DNA from: Cryptomeria japonica
Lineage: Eukaryota > Streptophyta > Pinopsida > Cupressales > Cupressaceae
DNA: 64,000 nucleotides
Direction: 5' to 3'
Assembly (NCBI RefSeq): GCF_030272615.1
Contig: NC_081411.1
Location: 152,755,971-152,819,970 of the forward strand
Shown: positions 44,722 through 57,151 of the stretch, piece after piece
How the letters are laid out: the number at the start of each line of letters is the position of its first letter
How positions within the stretch are numbered: the stretch's first letter is position 1
Notes under the pieces: generated by a model
Seen by the model: the letters and a program-made list of their open reading frames with translations, nothing else
Databases searched by the model: none
What the model was told of the DNA's origin: nothing
Position numbers and translations under genes: made by a program

Positions 44722-46778
44722 TAATTGGTGAACTCGACGTGAACTAACCCCCTAACCATGCTTTTTAGTTCTTTTGAGATGATTTGCAGGTCAAAAACCC
44801 AAGAAACAGGGTAATCCAGGGTTTTCTAGGGACTTCTGCGCCTGTGTGAGACAATCTGCGCCTGTGTCAAGGACAATCTGTGCCTGTGTCAAGCATTCTG
44901 TGCCTGTGTGAGACATTCTGCGCCTGTGTAGGACCAGAAACAGAGGTAAAAGGCAGTGTTTTTTACTTGAAAATTGTTCTGTTTTGCATGTTGTTTCTGC
45001 TTTTTTGGTTTTTGGTACTGATTCTCTGTGCAACACCTTGGCATACGCATGGCAAAGACAACAAATGAAACTACTAACATGTTTTATGCAGGTTCGATAG
45101 TCAAAGACTAAAACATATCAAACTTCTGACTTGGGTTTTGCAGGTTGCCTTGGACTACAACTAAACTTTGTGTTTGTAATTAATATTTAGGCACCTAGTA
45201 TGATTTCTAAATAGGATGGAATGAATATATGTTTTCTTTGATTGTTGAGTTTGACACTGGAGTAGGAGAGTATGCTCTCATCCTTCTTAGGGTGATCAGA
45301 AATCCAGATCTTCGATACCATGCTCATGTTTTTGATTGTGTGTCACCTTTAGAGGGCCTGCCTTCCCGACCATTTGCTTTTGCAAGCAAGTGATAATCGT
45401 GAGAAGGGAACAACCCAAAGTGAGTATGGCTAGAATACCTTGGCATTCTAACTCACTATAAACAAATACCTGATGGGCGAAAGCTTTGAAGGAAGGTTTA
45501 CGTGGGAATTGCAGTTACTTGGGAAGTGATGACCCTTGAACTCTTTCTCATATCAACATCTAAGTAGGACCTCATGGTCTAAATCATGCTTGCATGACTA
45601 CATTTGTTTGGTGTCTTGGTGGGCTTAATGTCTCAATCACGCTTGCGTGACATCAAGGAGTAACGCTTAATAGAAATCCTGACTAAACACATTGTATTTA
45701 GAGGCCAAAAATCCTTCTAGTTGCTTGAGAAGGACAAGTTCGGATACTTGGAAGACATACTAAGTTCGCCATGGGGAGATTTCCATGGGGACTGATGCTT
45801 GGCTGCCCTGAGAAGTGAGTGCCGTGGAGGGGAGCCCGTGGGGTCAAACATCTATGTATTCTCCTTGAATCCCATAACGAGTCTACCTCTCAAGTACCTA
45901 ATGTCCTTTCCTACCATAAGAAATGTGTGAATGAGCATGATTGTCTTGAGTCTAAGTTGAAGTATCTTGTCTTCTTTGCTTGTCAAAAGTTGAGTTGTGT
46001 CTCATTTCAAAAACAAGACAAATTGATTCAAAACAAAGTTAAACACAAGAACATTTCATCCAACAAAGTTCAAAACACCTTCAAACATGGTTGTCAAACA
46101 TTTTTCAAAATCTTGTCTCAACATTCATGTCACTTAGATTTAGGTTCATCTTAGGTTTGCATTTTGGAAATTCATTGTCAACTACCAAGGTTAGGTTTCA
46201 CCTAGGTCATACTCCTTTGCATATCGATAAGGGTCATCCATTTGCATGTGTCCTCTTGCATTAGAGTAATACCATTGTCATACATTCATATTTGCATACC
46301 CTAGGTCTCTTCATTAAGTTTAGGTCATTATCATATCATATTAGGGTTACTTGCATAGTAATTGTCCCTTAGCATATAGTGTCCAAACTAGGTTTTATCA
46401 TACTTGAGTAATCCAAATCTTTGAATAAACCCTAAGTCATTGTTAAGAAGTCTAGACCTTATCAAACCTTTTCTCTTTTTGTCATTATTGTCATTTGGTC
46501 AAACCTAGCTTAGTATCCAAGCATATAGGGGAGACATTGTCATTTTGTCCTTTTGTCACTTGGTCCTTTTGTCCTTTGAGGTCTAGACATCATTTCAATT
46601 TCTTAAGGGTCTCTTTTAGATTTGCATTCCAAAAGTTTGTCAAAATCTTGAAAAAACAACCAAAGACATAGGTTGCATTCTTGCCATAGATTGCATTCTC
46701 ATTCATTTAGTTTGCATTTAGTTGCATATCATATATTGTCCTTGAAAATTTCCAAAATATTGCATTCGCATAAGTGAC
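44722..46778 (+). other. E leader region
   Basis: No convincing ORF. PBS candidate right after the LTR: TGGTGAACTCGACGTG at 44727, which I cannot assign to a tRNA. It holds a five-unit 20-22 bp repeat at 44835-44935 and blocks shared with the J leader (TAGGAGAGTATGCTC near 45263, AATCACGCTTGCGTGA near 45637). The sequence before gag is rich in TTGTCATTTTGTCC-like runs. Confidence 0.6.
44835..44935 (+). repeat. Five-unit tandem repeat in E leader
   Basis: Units of 20-22 bp read CTGCGCCTGTGTGAGACAAT with variants CTGTGCCTGTGTCAAGCATT and so on. Apparent antisense ORFs over it are by-products of the repeat. Confidence 0.85.
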
Positions 46779-49700
46779 ATGCCTGTTGAAACAAGATCAA
46801 AATCTAAAAAGATGGGTGAACCAACGTACATATCAAATTCACAGTTTCAAACTAGTCAAATAGTACAAATTGAAGGTTCATCAAACACATCAATACCACC
46901 ACATGGAATGGTTCAACTTGGACCACCTCCATTATATGAACCAGTGTTTGTACCTATGAAACCAGGACATGGGAGTGTTCCACCAACACCAAGAGGAAAT
47001 GCACCTTTCGATTGGAATCAACCAAACCTGCAACATGAAATTCAAACGTTACATGAGGAACAAACTCTTTCACAAGGATTTGGTTCAGATCAAGGCATTC
47101 AATAAGAAACGAATCCAAATGTCCAACCAGATTCTTCATCAGATTCTGATGCTTCTGATGATGTTGACATGTTCCTTCAAGATCCAAAGTTGACAAAAAA
47201 GATGGATAAATTCTTGAACAAGGTCTTTAAGATGTTCCCACAAAAATATCTTAACATGATGAGTAATGTGACCTCCTCAAGTGAGCAAATCAATGTGCAA
47301 CAACAACAAGGCGGTGAGCTGTTAAGTTTCTCTCCGCATCCAAATGAAGAAAATACTCAACAAGAAACTCAACCTACCTTGATGAGTAAACATGCTTCAA
47401 AGGCATTGACAGTGACTATTCCTCAAAAGTCACCATTTGAGACAATAAATAATCCATTATTCAACACAACACCTATAACACAAGATCAAATGAAGACCAC
47501 ACAAATATTGACAACCATCCCTCAACAAGAAGTGGTTCCTTACATGAATAAAATTGGATCAAAATCTAAGATGCAAGAAAGCTTCACGACTGGAATGCCT
47601 GATATCACCAATGTCCAAAACAATTCCATGATGCAACAAAGTTCTTATGTCCCATTAAGTTCAATATATTTGCCAAACACTATTGCGACAAATCCTTCGA
47701 TAATGGTGACACAAAGAGCTACGGATAGTGGTTTGCACCAACAACAATTGTTGCAACAATTGAGTAATACACAAAAGGTACAATCAAATGTGCAAACAAG
47801 CAATGTACAACAACAACAACAATATCGCATTCGACAACAAATTGCAACGCCTTCTGCCCCATTACAAGTTAATGCAAACTTGCAATCATCACAATGGATT
47901 GGACAAACAACACAGCAAGTTAATGCAAGTGCCATACCCCATCTTAAGGAGAAACAACAAAAACCACCCAAACAAAGTTTTTTGCAATTGATGGGATTTA
48001 CACCATGACAACAATTGGCACAAAATCAGCAAATTCCGATTCGTCAGCATCAACAACAACATGTGCCTCAATATGTGCCAAGACAAACAAGCTATCGTAC
48101 TTCACAACCGCAATTGGTGCCTGTGCAATATCAACGACACCCTCAATTGCAATATCAACCTAGGCTACAAGAAGCACAACAACAAGGTCAATATCAAGGC
48201 ATGGCACAACCACAAGAACAAGAGATGTACCAAGAACATTATATGCCGGAGACACCAAAAATGGCCATTTCAGAGCATCAACAACTGATCGGAGACACGA
48301 TGTATCGAACAAGAGTACCCACTAGGATTAATGATGGACCTCCAAAATCTGATACAATTGCGCAACAACTTGAGAAGTTGCAACGACAAGTTGACGCATT
48401 GGAAACCAAAGGAACAAAGAAGCTATACACAGATCAAGATTTATGTCCTAATCCATTTGACAAGAGCTTATACATGCCTCCATTCCCTAAACATTTTGAG
48501 GCACCTAATTTTGAGAAATATAAAGGGAATGGCAATCCAAAAGATCACATTCGAGCATTTTTCGTGGCATGTACTGAAGTGAGTTATGAGGAAACGTATT
48601 TAATGCGCTTATTTGCACGAAGTCTCACGGGACAAGCCATGGATTGGTATTCGCATTTGCCAGGAAATATAAAGACTTCGTCTGAATTGGCTCAAAAGTT
48701 TATATCTCACTTCGCATTCAACATCGACAGTGACGTGACCATGTCAGATTTATGCAACACCAAGCAAAAGAAAGGTGAGCCATTAGTGACTTTCTTGCAA
48801 CGATGGTGAAGCTTGTATAGTCGTTCTTCCCTAGATATACCTGAAGAACAACAAGTGAATCTATTTATCCAAAATTTGGTCCTAGAAATGATGTATGAAC
48901 TAAAATTGAAAAGTCCCAGTACTATAGAGAAACTCATTAAGAAAGGGATGAACATTTAAACCGCCCTTGTAGCCAAGGGAATCATTAAGCTTAACAAAGA
49001 TAGTGACAACACGAACAATTCAGGGGACAAAAATAGATTTTGGTATAAGAACAATAATGTCACTAATGATGGAGTTGTTGATGCAAGAGCGGTGAATGCA
49101 AATCAACCCCTGTTCACAATCAAGAAATTGAGTGTTCCTAATATGTCAACTATGGAACAAAATCAAACACCAGCGAGCAATGTTACTCAACAACCACAAT
49201 ACGAACAACATCTTCAACAATATAATCAACAACAAGGTCAGCAACAAAACCAGCAACGCAAACCATTCCGATCGAGGGATGGGCCTCCTCAACAATTTAT
49301 GCCATTGGGAGAGCCTATTGAGTCAGTAATGAAACAATTAATACAAGCAAAATTTATTAAGCTACCAGATATCAAGGCAGAACCAGTGGTAAAACCACAT
49401 TGGTGGAATGATAATGCATACTGTGAGTACCATCGGTCAAAAGGACATAAGACCGCGTCATGTTTTCAATTGAAACATATGATTCAAGACTTGTTAGAGC
49501 AAGGAGTAATTGAGATAGATCTGCCCAATGCGACCTCTAACACTGATCATACCATTTTCAAAACTCCTTTGCTTGATCATGACAAGGGTAAAGCATCTTC
49601 TTCAAACTCTACCCAAACAATAAATTATGCAAATACTGGTTATAACAATGTCATCAATTGTTTCCGAGTGTCAAATGAGTATGTTTCCACCATAAGAATA

Positions 49701-52700
49701 AAGGAACAAGATCCTTCTTGCGCAGTCACCACTCGTCGATCCAAAATAGTCCTAAAAGGAGCTCCCACAGCTCCTCCCAAACCAACTTCTGCAAGTCAGT
49801 ATAATCTCTTAGATCATCTAGGAAAGACACCTGCACAAATATCAATCCTCAAGTTGTTGAAAATGTCCCCCATGCATCGTGCAGTCTTAGATAAAGCTTT
49901 AATTGAGTCCACTGTCCCGACAGACATTGATGTTGACCAGTTTCAAGCCTGAATTGGACATCTAGTTGTTTCCCAAAATGTTGCATTTTCTGATAATGAT
50001 ATCTCACATGATAAGCTCCCTCATAATGATCCTTTACACCTTGAAGTCTTTCTCCATAATTGCAAAATCCGATGAGTCTTGATAGTTGGCGGAGCGGGTC
50101 TTAATATTTGTACCCTGAGAGTGGTCATTGGCCTTGGTTATACAGAAAATGACATTGATGCTTCCAGAAGAATAACAATCAAAGCATATGATGATGCTGA
50201 GCGCCCATCCAAAGGGATAATTACATTGCCTATCAGAGTCGGTCCAGTGACAGAAAACACTTTCTTGCAGGTCCTAGACCTTGATCTCCCTTACAATGTG
50301 ATTCTTGGCCGTCCATGGATCCACGCAATGAAAGCAGTTCCATCCACTTATCATCAATGTTTAAAATATCCTTACAATGGAACTGAGATAAAAATTCCAG
50401 GAGATCCTAATCCATTTCAATTTTGTGCTGCCCTAAAGGATTCTCCACAGCAGCAAGTCCCAGTCAATAGAGAGGCCAAGTCACATAGTTATGTGGATCC
50501 TAATGAATTGTTAGATGTTGTCAAAGGAAAATTGAAGATACAGGACCAAGGATGTGGAGAGTATTCAATGGATCAAACATTCCTCATCGGGAATTTACCA
50601 ATATCTCCAAAATCATATGGCAAACCACATTTGTTGCAAAAGGAACCTAAGGTAGTTATTCAATATCAGCCTCCCACTACATTTACAAGATGGGGTGAAC
50701 TTGACAAAGAAACTTTAGATGATGATGTCATAGATTGGCTTTATAAAGATCCAATTGAGACCCCACCTGTCCGGTTGCCAGTGGAACGGTACGACAAAGG
50801 ATTTACTATGCTGCAATAGAAAGGTTATGATGGCTGCAGTGGCTTAGGCCTAAACAAAAATGGAAGGCTAGAACCTGTTATACCTAAGATGCGACCTCCA
50901 ACTTTAGGGTTAGGTTTTGTACCATTGTGAATTGGATCCTCATCTACCAAAGTGACCACGTGTGGAAAAGGGTGTGACTCTGATGATGAAATAACATCTG
51001 AGGATACCCGACCCGAAACTGATTCCAATGAATGGGAGTGGAGTTCTTTTTCTTCTAGCTCCTATGCCCTTGACAATATTTTCCTTGACCCTGATAATTT
51101 GCCTATGGAAGACAAACATGAAATAACTCCTCTTCCTAAAACATGTCCTAATGCTTGGATAGAGTCATTCTGGGACCCAAGCTCCGAATCAGATACAAGC
51201 AATTTGGATAGTGATACCACAGATGTTTACATCTTTACCATATCAGCCCTCTCTCTCCTTAAAACCGATGATGACATGCCCCTCATCTATCCCCAGCTTA
51301 TCCAACATGACCAACAAGAACCACTCACATTGGATTGTTTTCAAAATGATGAAGCAATTGCAGAATTCCTTGGACTACGGGAAGGCATACCACAAGGTGA
51401 TCATAAGGTAGGATTTGCTATTGACCTAGATTCCACAGCATATTTTGGGGAGTCAACTCCATCTTCCAGTCATCAAAATGAAAAAAGAAAAGAAAAAGTA
51501 AAAAATCAAAAGAATAGGTCTTTGGGTGAAAACCGTAAGGCACTCTCTGATCATACAAAAGTAAAAATAAAAGACGTACCTACGGGTGAAAACCTCTCTG
51601 AGGAGCCCAAAGGTGGAAGAGTGGATATACCCCTACCAAGTCAGGATAAATCAACATTGCTTGTGGAAATGACCGAGGAAATCAATTTGGGTACACCTGA
51701 CAACCCTAAGGTCATTCATTTTGCTGCTTCTCTATCAAAACAGGAAAAGATAGATTTTGTCAATTTCTTTCTTGAGAAGAAGATCAACTTTGCATGGTCC
51801 TATGCAGATATGCCTGGCCTCGATCCAGAATTAGTCCTTCATCATTTGCCATTAAAAGCAGATGCCAAGCCTGTCAAATAGAAACTTAGAAAGATGCATC
51901 CCCAGGTGGCTCTTTTGGTCAAGGTAGAACTGAAAAAATTACTGGATGTGGGCTTTATCAGACCCATCGATTATGCAGACTGGATTTCAAATTTGGTACC
52001 AGTTAGCAAAGTAACTGGGGGCATCAAAATCTGTACAGATTTTAGGGATCTCAATAAAGCATGCCCTAAAGATGATTTTCCGTTGCCAAATATCGACATC
52101 ATAGTTGACATGACTACTGGATATGAGATGCTCTCATTGATGGATGGTTTCTCCGGCTATAACCAAATTCGCATTGCTCCTGAAGATGAACATAAGACTG
52201 CATTCACATGTGCTTGGGGTACCTAATGTTGGAATGTGATGCCCTTCGGTCTTAAAAATGCAGGCGCAACATATCAAAGAGCGATGACGACAATTTTCCA
52301 TGATTTCATGCATACTTTGATGGAGGACTATGTTGATGACTTATTATGCAAATCTGTCACAAGAGATAGTCATTTAGCCATCCTGGGCCCAATCTTTGAC
52401 CGAATGGAGACCTACAAGCTCAGACTCAATCCAAAGAAGTGTGTCTTTGGTGTCACAACTAGCAAATTACTAGGGTATATTGTTTCTCACAGAGGCATTG
52501 AAGTCGACCCTGCCAAGGTTAAAGCAATAATGGATATGCCTCCTCCTGCTAATCTCCGTCAACTAAGAAGTCTGCAAGGAAAGCTACAGTCAATCCACTA
52601 CTTCATAGCTTAGTTGGCCGACAAATGTCATCCATTCCAGCATCTATTGCATAAAGGTGTCGCTTTTAAATGGACTGAGCAATGTCAATCAACCTTTCAA

Positions 52701-54956
52701 GCTCTCAAGGACTATTTGTTGTCACCGCCTATTCTAATGCCTCCTATAGAAGGAAAGCCATTTATATTGTATATTTCTGCAACTGAAATGGCACTAGGAG
52801 TTCTCTTGGCCCAACAGGATGAGAACGGCAAAGAGCGAGCTATTTAATAAATCAGCCGGACACTAGTAGGCTATGAGTTGAATTATTCAACTATTGAAAG
52901 GGCATGCTTAGCAGTGGTATTTGCAACATAGAAGCTCCGACACTATATGTTAAATCACCAAACATTGCTGGTTGCAAAAATTGATCCCCTAAAATACTTG
53001 CTTAGCAGAGCAGCTTTGATGAGTCGCCTAGCAAAGTGGGTTATGATCCTTAGTGAATTTGATATTGAGTATATGGAGTGAAAGGCGATAAAAGGACAAG
53101 TCATAGCAGATCAACTTGCAGAGGCTCCTATTTATGATGATCATCCCATGTTGACCGATTTTCTAGATGAATCAGTCTTTGCTCTCACATCTTCTAATGA
53201 ATGGAAGTTATACTTTGATGGATCCCATACCAAGTTCGGGTCCGGAGCAGGCATCTTGTTTGTCACCCCTCAAGGTGATGCTATTCCCAAGTCCTACAGG
53301 ATAACTTTTCATTGTACCAATAACATTGCCGAGTATGAAGCACTGGTCACAGGACTTCGAGTAGCGGTCCATTGGAACATCACACATTTACAAGTCTATG
53401 GAGATTCTCAATTAGTCATCCGACAAGTGAATGATGACTACGAAACAAAAGATGAAAAGCTTATTCCCTATAAGCATATGGTAGATTTCTTCAAGACAAA
53501 ATTCATGGCTATCCATTTTAGTCAAGTTCCAAGAATGCAAAACAAGTCAATAGATGCGATGGCTACGATCGCTTCCATGTTAAATATGCCCCACAATATG
53601 GGCAAATGTGAATTTTTGGTCAAACAGTTGCTTGTTCCTTCTTTTGACATTCCGACAGTAGATGTGATGTGCGTTCTTGTTGGTCCTAACTCCCTGTGGT
53701 ACAATGATGTATATCAATATTTGAAATCCCAAACCTTACCACCTAACCTTTCCGCTAACCAACGCCAAGCCTTCATCCGATAGACGACCAAATATGTCAT
53801 CATTACCGACACCCTTTACCGTCGGTCCTTTGACCATACCCTCCTCAAGTGTTTGGATTCTGACGAAGCACAAACGGCTTTGCACGAGGTTCATGATGGT
53901 ATATGTGGGGGCCATTTCAATGGTCTAAGCTTAGCAAAAAAGTTGATTCGTGCTGGGTATTATTGGCCCACTCTGGAAAAAGATGTTCATGATTTTGTTA
54001 AGAAGTGCTACAAATGCTAGATCCATGGAAATTACATTCATGCACCAGCCCAAGAGCTTCATTCTATCATATCTTCGTGGCCCTTTTCTTAATGGGGATT
54101 GGATCTTATTGGCAAGATTCACCCGACATCTGCAAATGGACACAAGTTTATCATTACAGCCACAGAGTATTTTACAAAATGGATCGAGGCTATCCCCATG
54201 ACCTATATCACTGGTGTGTAAATTTCAAAATTCCTATTGAATTATATCATATGCCGGTATGGGGTTCCTCTTGCCATAGTCACAGATAATGGTCGCCCCT
54301 TCAAGAATAAAGATATCAAGGAACTCTATGAAAAGTTTCATATCCAACACCGTTTCTCAAGTCCATACTATCCACAAGGTAATGGTCAAGCCAAAGCATC
54401 AAATAAAACCATTATCAAGATCTTGAAAAAGGTTGTCAATGACGCTGGTCGAGATTGGCATGTACAGTTGAATCCAGCACTATGGGCCTATTGTACTTCT
54501 ATCCGCACACCTACTGGTGCAACACCTTATTCCTTGGTGTATGGTGCGGAAGCCATTTTACCCTTGGAAGTGGAGATTCCTTCCTTGCGTGTTTCCTTGC
54601 AACATCTGATTGATGATGAGATGCACAGAGTCTCTCGGTTGCACCAGCTTGAAATCTTAGATGAGAAACGTTAGACAACCCTGACACATTTGCAAGCATA
54701 TCAAAACTGTCTCCGTCGCTCTTATAATAAGAAGGTCAAAGGGCGACACTTCGAAGTGGGAGATCTGGTTTTAAAGGCAAACCCCAAGAATGCACAATCT
54801 ACTGACATCATCAAAGGCAAGTTTGAACCTAATTGGGTTGGGCCTTTCATAGTGACTGCAGCATATGGCTCGGGGGCATATCAGCTTGCCACTCCAGAAG
54901 GTGAACCTTTGTCTGATCCTATCAATAGCATGCACCTTCACAAGTACTGGGCATAA
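46779..54956 (+). pseudogene. E gag-pol polyprotein, one frame, about 20 nonsense codons
   Basis: The frame runs 8.2 kb from ATG 46779 to TAA 54954 without a frameshift. In-frame stops start at 47103, 48006, 48807, 48957, 49950, 50073, 50817, 50928, 51879, 52224, 52611, 52845, 52848, 52929, 53079, 53781, 54018, 54090, 54219 and 54672. Domains: Q-rich Gag N-terminus; Gag core near 48480-48960; CHHC knuckle CEYHRSKGHKTASC near 49422; protease near 50076, with VGGAG where the catalytic DGG is expected; RT 51900-52620 with YVDDLL near 52330; RNase H about 52620-52900; a second RNase H (YFDGSHTKFGSGAG, 53211 on) typical of the Tat group; integrase zinc site and core, with TDNGRPF (54285), but Lys where the third catalytic residue (Glu) is expected (GQAKASN, near 54388). 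It is non-functional several times over. Confidence 0.9.
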
Positions 54957-55110
54957 TTTTCTATCGACACTTCTTCAAGTATGATCCTGAAAAAATACAA
55001 AAAAATCAAAAAGAAAAAAAATACAAAAAAATCAAAAAGCAAAAAAATACAAAAAAAGTGAAAAAAGCAAAAGAGAAAAAGAGCAAAAAAAAAGTAAAGA
55101 AAAATGATTC
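54957..55110 (+). repeat. A-rich low-complexity tract
   Basis: Repeats of AAAAAATACAAAAAAATC and AAAAAGCAAAAAAAT follow the gag-pol stop directly. No coding content. Confidence 0.7.
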
Positions 55111-55182
55111 GCCCTCTAGTGAAAACCTGGCAAATAGGCGCTTTGGGCAAGTACCATGGTGAAAACCTGGCAATCAGGCGCC
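55111..55182 (+). repeat. Two-copy GTGAAAACCTGGCAAATAGGCGC block
   Basis: Two copies of GTGAAAACCTGGCAA.(A/T)AGGCGC (about 55118 and 55160) flank GGGCAAGTACCATG. The same arrangement, reverse-complemented, is in J at 7216-7262, and single copies at 6364-6394 and 6424-6455. A non-coding block shared by two different elements at equivalent positions 3' of coding. Confidence 0.8.
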
Positions 55183-55390
55183 ATGTGTAATGAGATCATT
55201 GCTTCGTCATCTGTCATGACCTCTAGCTATGCTTTCTCTCAGCCGGTTTATCATGTCTATCTTTGTCTTGACCCAATGTTCTGTTCTAGGCTTGTGATTG
55301 GTCAACATCATTTTCTTGCATACTCCGGTTCCTTGTACATATGTCTTTCAAATGTGCATTGGGTGCGTTCCCCTTGTCATGATCAATCAC
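55183..55390 (+). other. E 3' region, no gene seen
   Basis: I see no motif or ORF with recognisable identity. Confidence 0.4.
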
Positions 55391-55880
55391 TGAAATAAAT
55401 CAAAAAAATTGAAAAATGTCCTGAAATAAATCAAAAAAATTGAAAAATGTCCTGAAATAATTCAAAAACATTGAAAAATGTCCTGAAATAATTCAAAAAC
55501 ATTGAAAAATGTCCTGAAATAATTCAAAAAAATTGAAAAATGTCCTGAAATAATTCAAAAAAATTGAAAAATGTCCTGAAATAATTCAAAAAAAAAAAAA
55601 TTGAAAAATGTCCTGCAATAATTCAAAAAAAATTGAAAAATGTCCTGAAATAATTCAAAAAATTGAAAAATGTCCTGAAATAATTCAAAAAAATTGAAAA
55701 ATGTCCTGAAATAATTCAAAAAAAATAAATTTGAAAAATGTCCTGCAATAATTCAAAAAAAATTGAAAAATGTCCTGAAATAATTCAAAAAATTGAAAAA
55801 TGTCCTGAAATAATTCAAAAAAATTGAAAAATGCCCTGAAATAATTCAAAAAAATTAAAAAATGTCCTAAAAAAAAATCC
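55391..55880 (+). repeat. E 3' tandem repeat (about 30 bp x 16)
   Basis: About 16 units of 28-34 bp have the form AAATTGAAAAATGTCCTG followed by AAATAATTCAAAA. Length varies by A-run size. A higher-order period is visible: a block of four units with a long A-run, ending CCTGCAATAATTC, is repeated (about 55560-55690 and 55690-55820). Confidence 0.9.
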
Positions 55881-57151
55881 CTAAAAAGTCAAATAAAGTC
55901 TTGAAAAAAAAAATGAACACAAAAAAATTGTAAAAAACTCAAAAAGCTTTTTGCAATAAATAACCCCTATGTGCATAACATAGATCACTGAGCATCCCTC
56001 CGATGACACGCAATCATACACTGTGCTTTAATGAAAACACACTTAAACAGATGAACTTTTCAATCAAACCAGACATTCAAACTGATCGCACTTGTCATAT
56101 CAATCAACCGCAAATTTATTTGTCCTTGTCACTACTATCATGGGTCTTATACAGGGTGTGGTATACTCGAAACTAGACTGTGTCCTGTCTTAGACGGGGT
56201 ACCGCATGTCCTGAAACCAGACAACATGATCATCCTATTAGCACTTTCAACTTTTGACAATGAAGATCAAGATGTTTGTTTGACTTGTTGGAATTTGTGC
56301 ATCTTATCTTTTTCCTGATTTATCTTTGGCTTCAATCATGGTCCTATGTTGCTCGATGATGTCACTGAGTGATTTAGAGTGACTGAGATGGTTCATGGTC
56401 CCTTTCTTTTTTGTTGTGATTGCTGTTTGTTTGTGATGTGTCTGTCTTTTGCAAAAAGGGTTGCATTTCAGCTGTGGCCTTCAATGCCATGATGCTACGC
56501 ATCCATTTTGCTACATTAAAATAAAGGTTCTCACCTACAAAGTGCATTACTGAAAGCAAGTTTTTCTTCGTCTCTAACTGTCCTCTGTTTCATTTCTTCT
56601 TACTAACATTTCTTCCGTCAGTTCGGATAGTCAGTTCTATCTAGTGCTCCGATTTTTCCAAACACATATGCTGCATCCTACATTCATTGGTTAGTACATT
56701 TGCATTATATCGCATATCACATCAAGCATCATATCAAGCATTTTATCCATTTCATATTATAAATCCATCAAAAACATATAAAAAATATATCCATACATGT
56801 TCCAAAATGGTACATAAACAGTGCATAAGCCATCCATACATAGAAAACAACTATAAGTCATAACACATTGCATCCCATCATATCGATGCATATCATATCA
56901 TATATCAACATAATATCGGAGTACAAAATTGGATTGTCTATCCTAAGTATGGCCCACAGGCTGACTACATAATGTCAAACTACATCTGTCTCTGTCGTAA
57001 GGAGCACGTGCCTCTGTCACTGGGTGCTCCCTCTGTCCTCCTCATCCCTGCCATGTCTCAAGGATGATGTCCCTCCTGGTCCTGGCTATGGTGGTCTCAT
57101 AGGTCCACTCACCCCCATGCTGCTCAATGACCTCCGAGAGTGTGCCCTGCT
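55881..57151 (+). other. E 3' non-coding region
   Basis: About 1.3 kb with no ORF I can support. From 56700 to 56920 it is rich in CATATCATATCA-like runs. It ends at the antisense ORF. Confidence 0.5.

Noticed and set aside
44791-45036. Antisense ORF with repeated CLTQAQ motif
   Set aside because: It is produced by the five-unit tandem repeat in the E leader. No start context, homology or conservation seen.
47645-47971. Cysteine-rich antisense ORF in the gag of E
   Set aside because: Cysteines come from the complement of CAA/ACA-rich Gln codons in gag. A shadow.
46779-54956. Reassigned stop codons (TAG/TAA as Gln) to explain the open frame of E
   Set aside because: TGA also occurs, stops at 52845-52850 do not fit Gln, catalytic residues are lost, and other ORFs in the window end at ordinary stops. 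Decay is simpler.
55391-55880. Regularly spaced repeats that might be read as a CRISPR array
   Set aside because: There are no unique spacers: units abut and differ only by A-run length and point changes. It is a tandem repeat in a eukaryotic retrotransposon.
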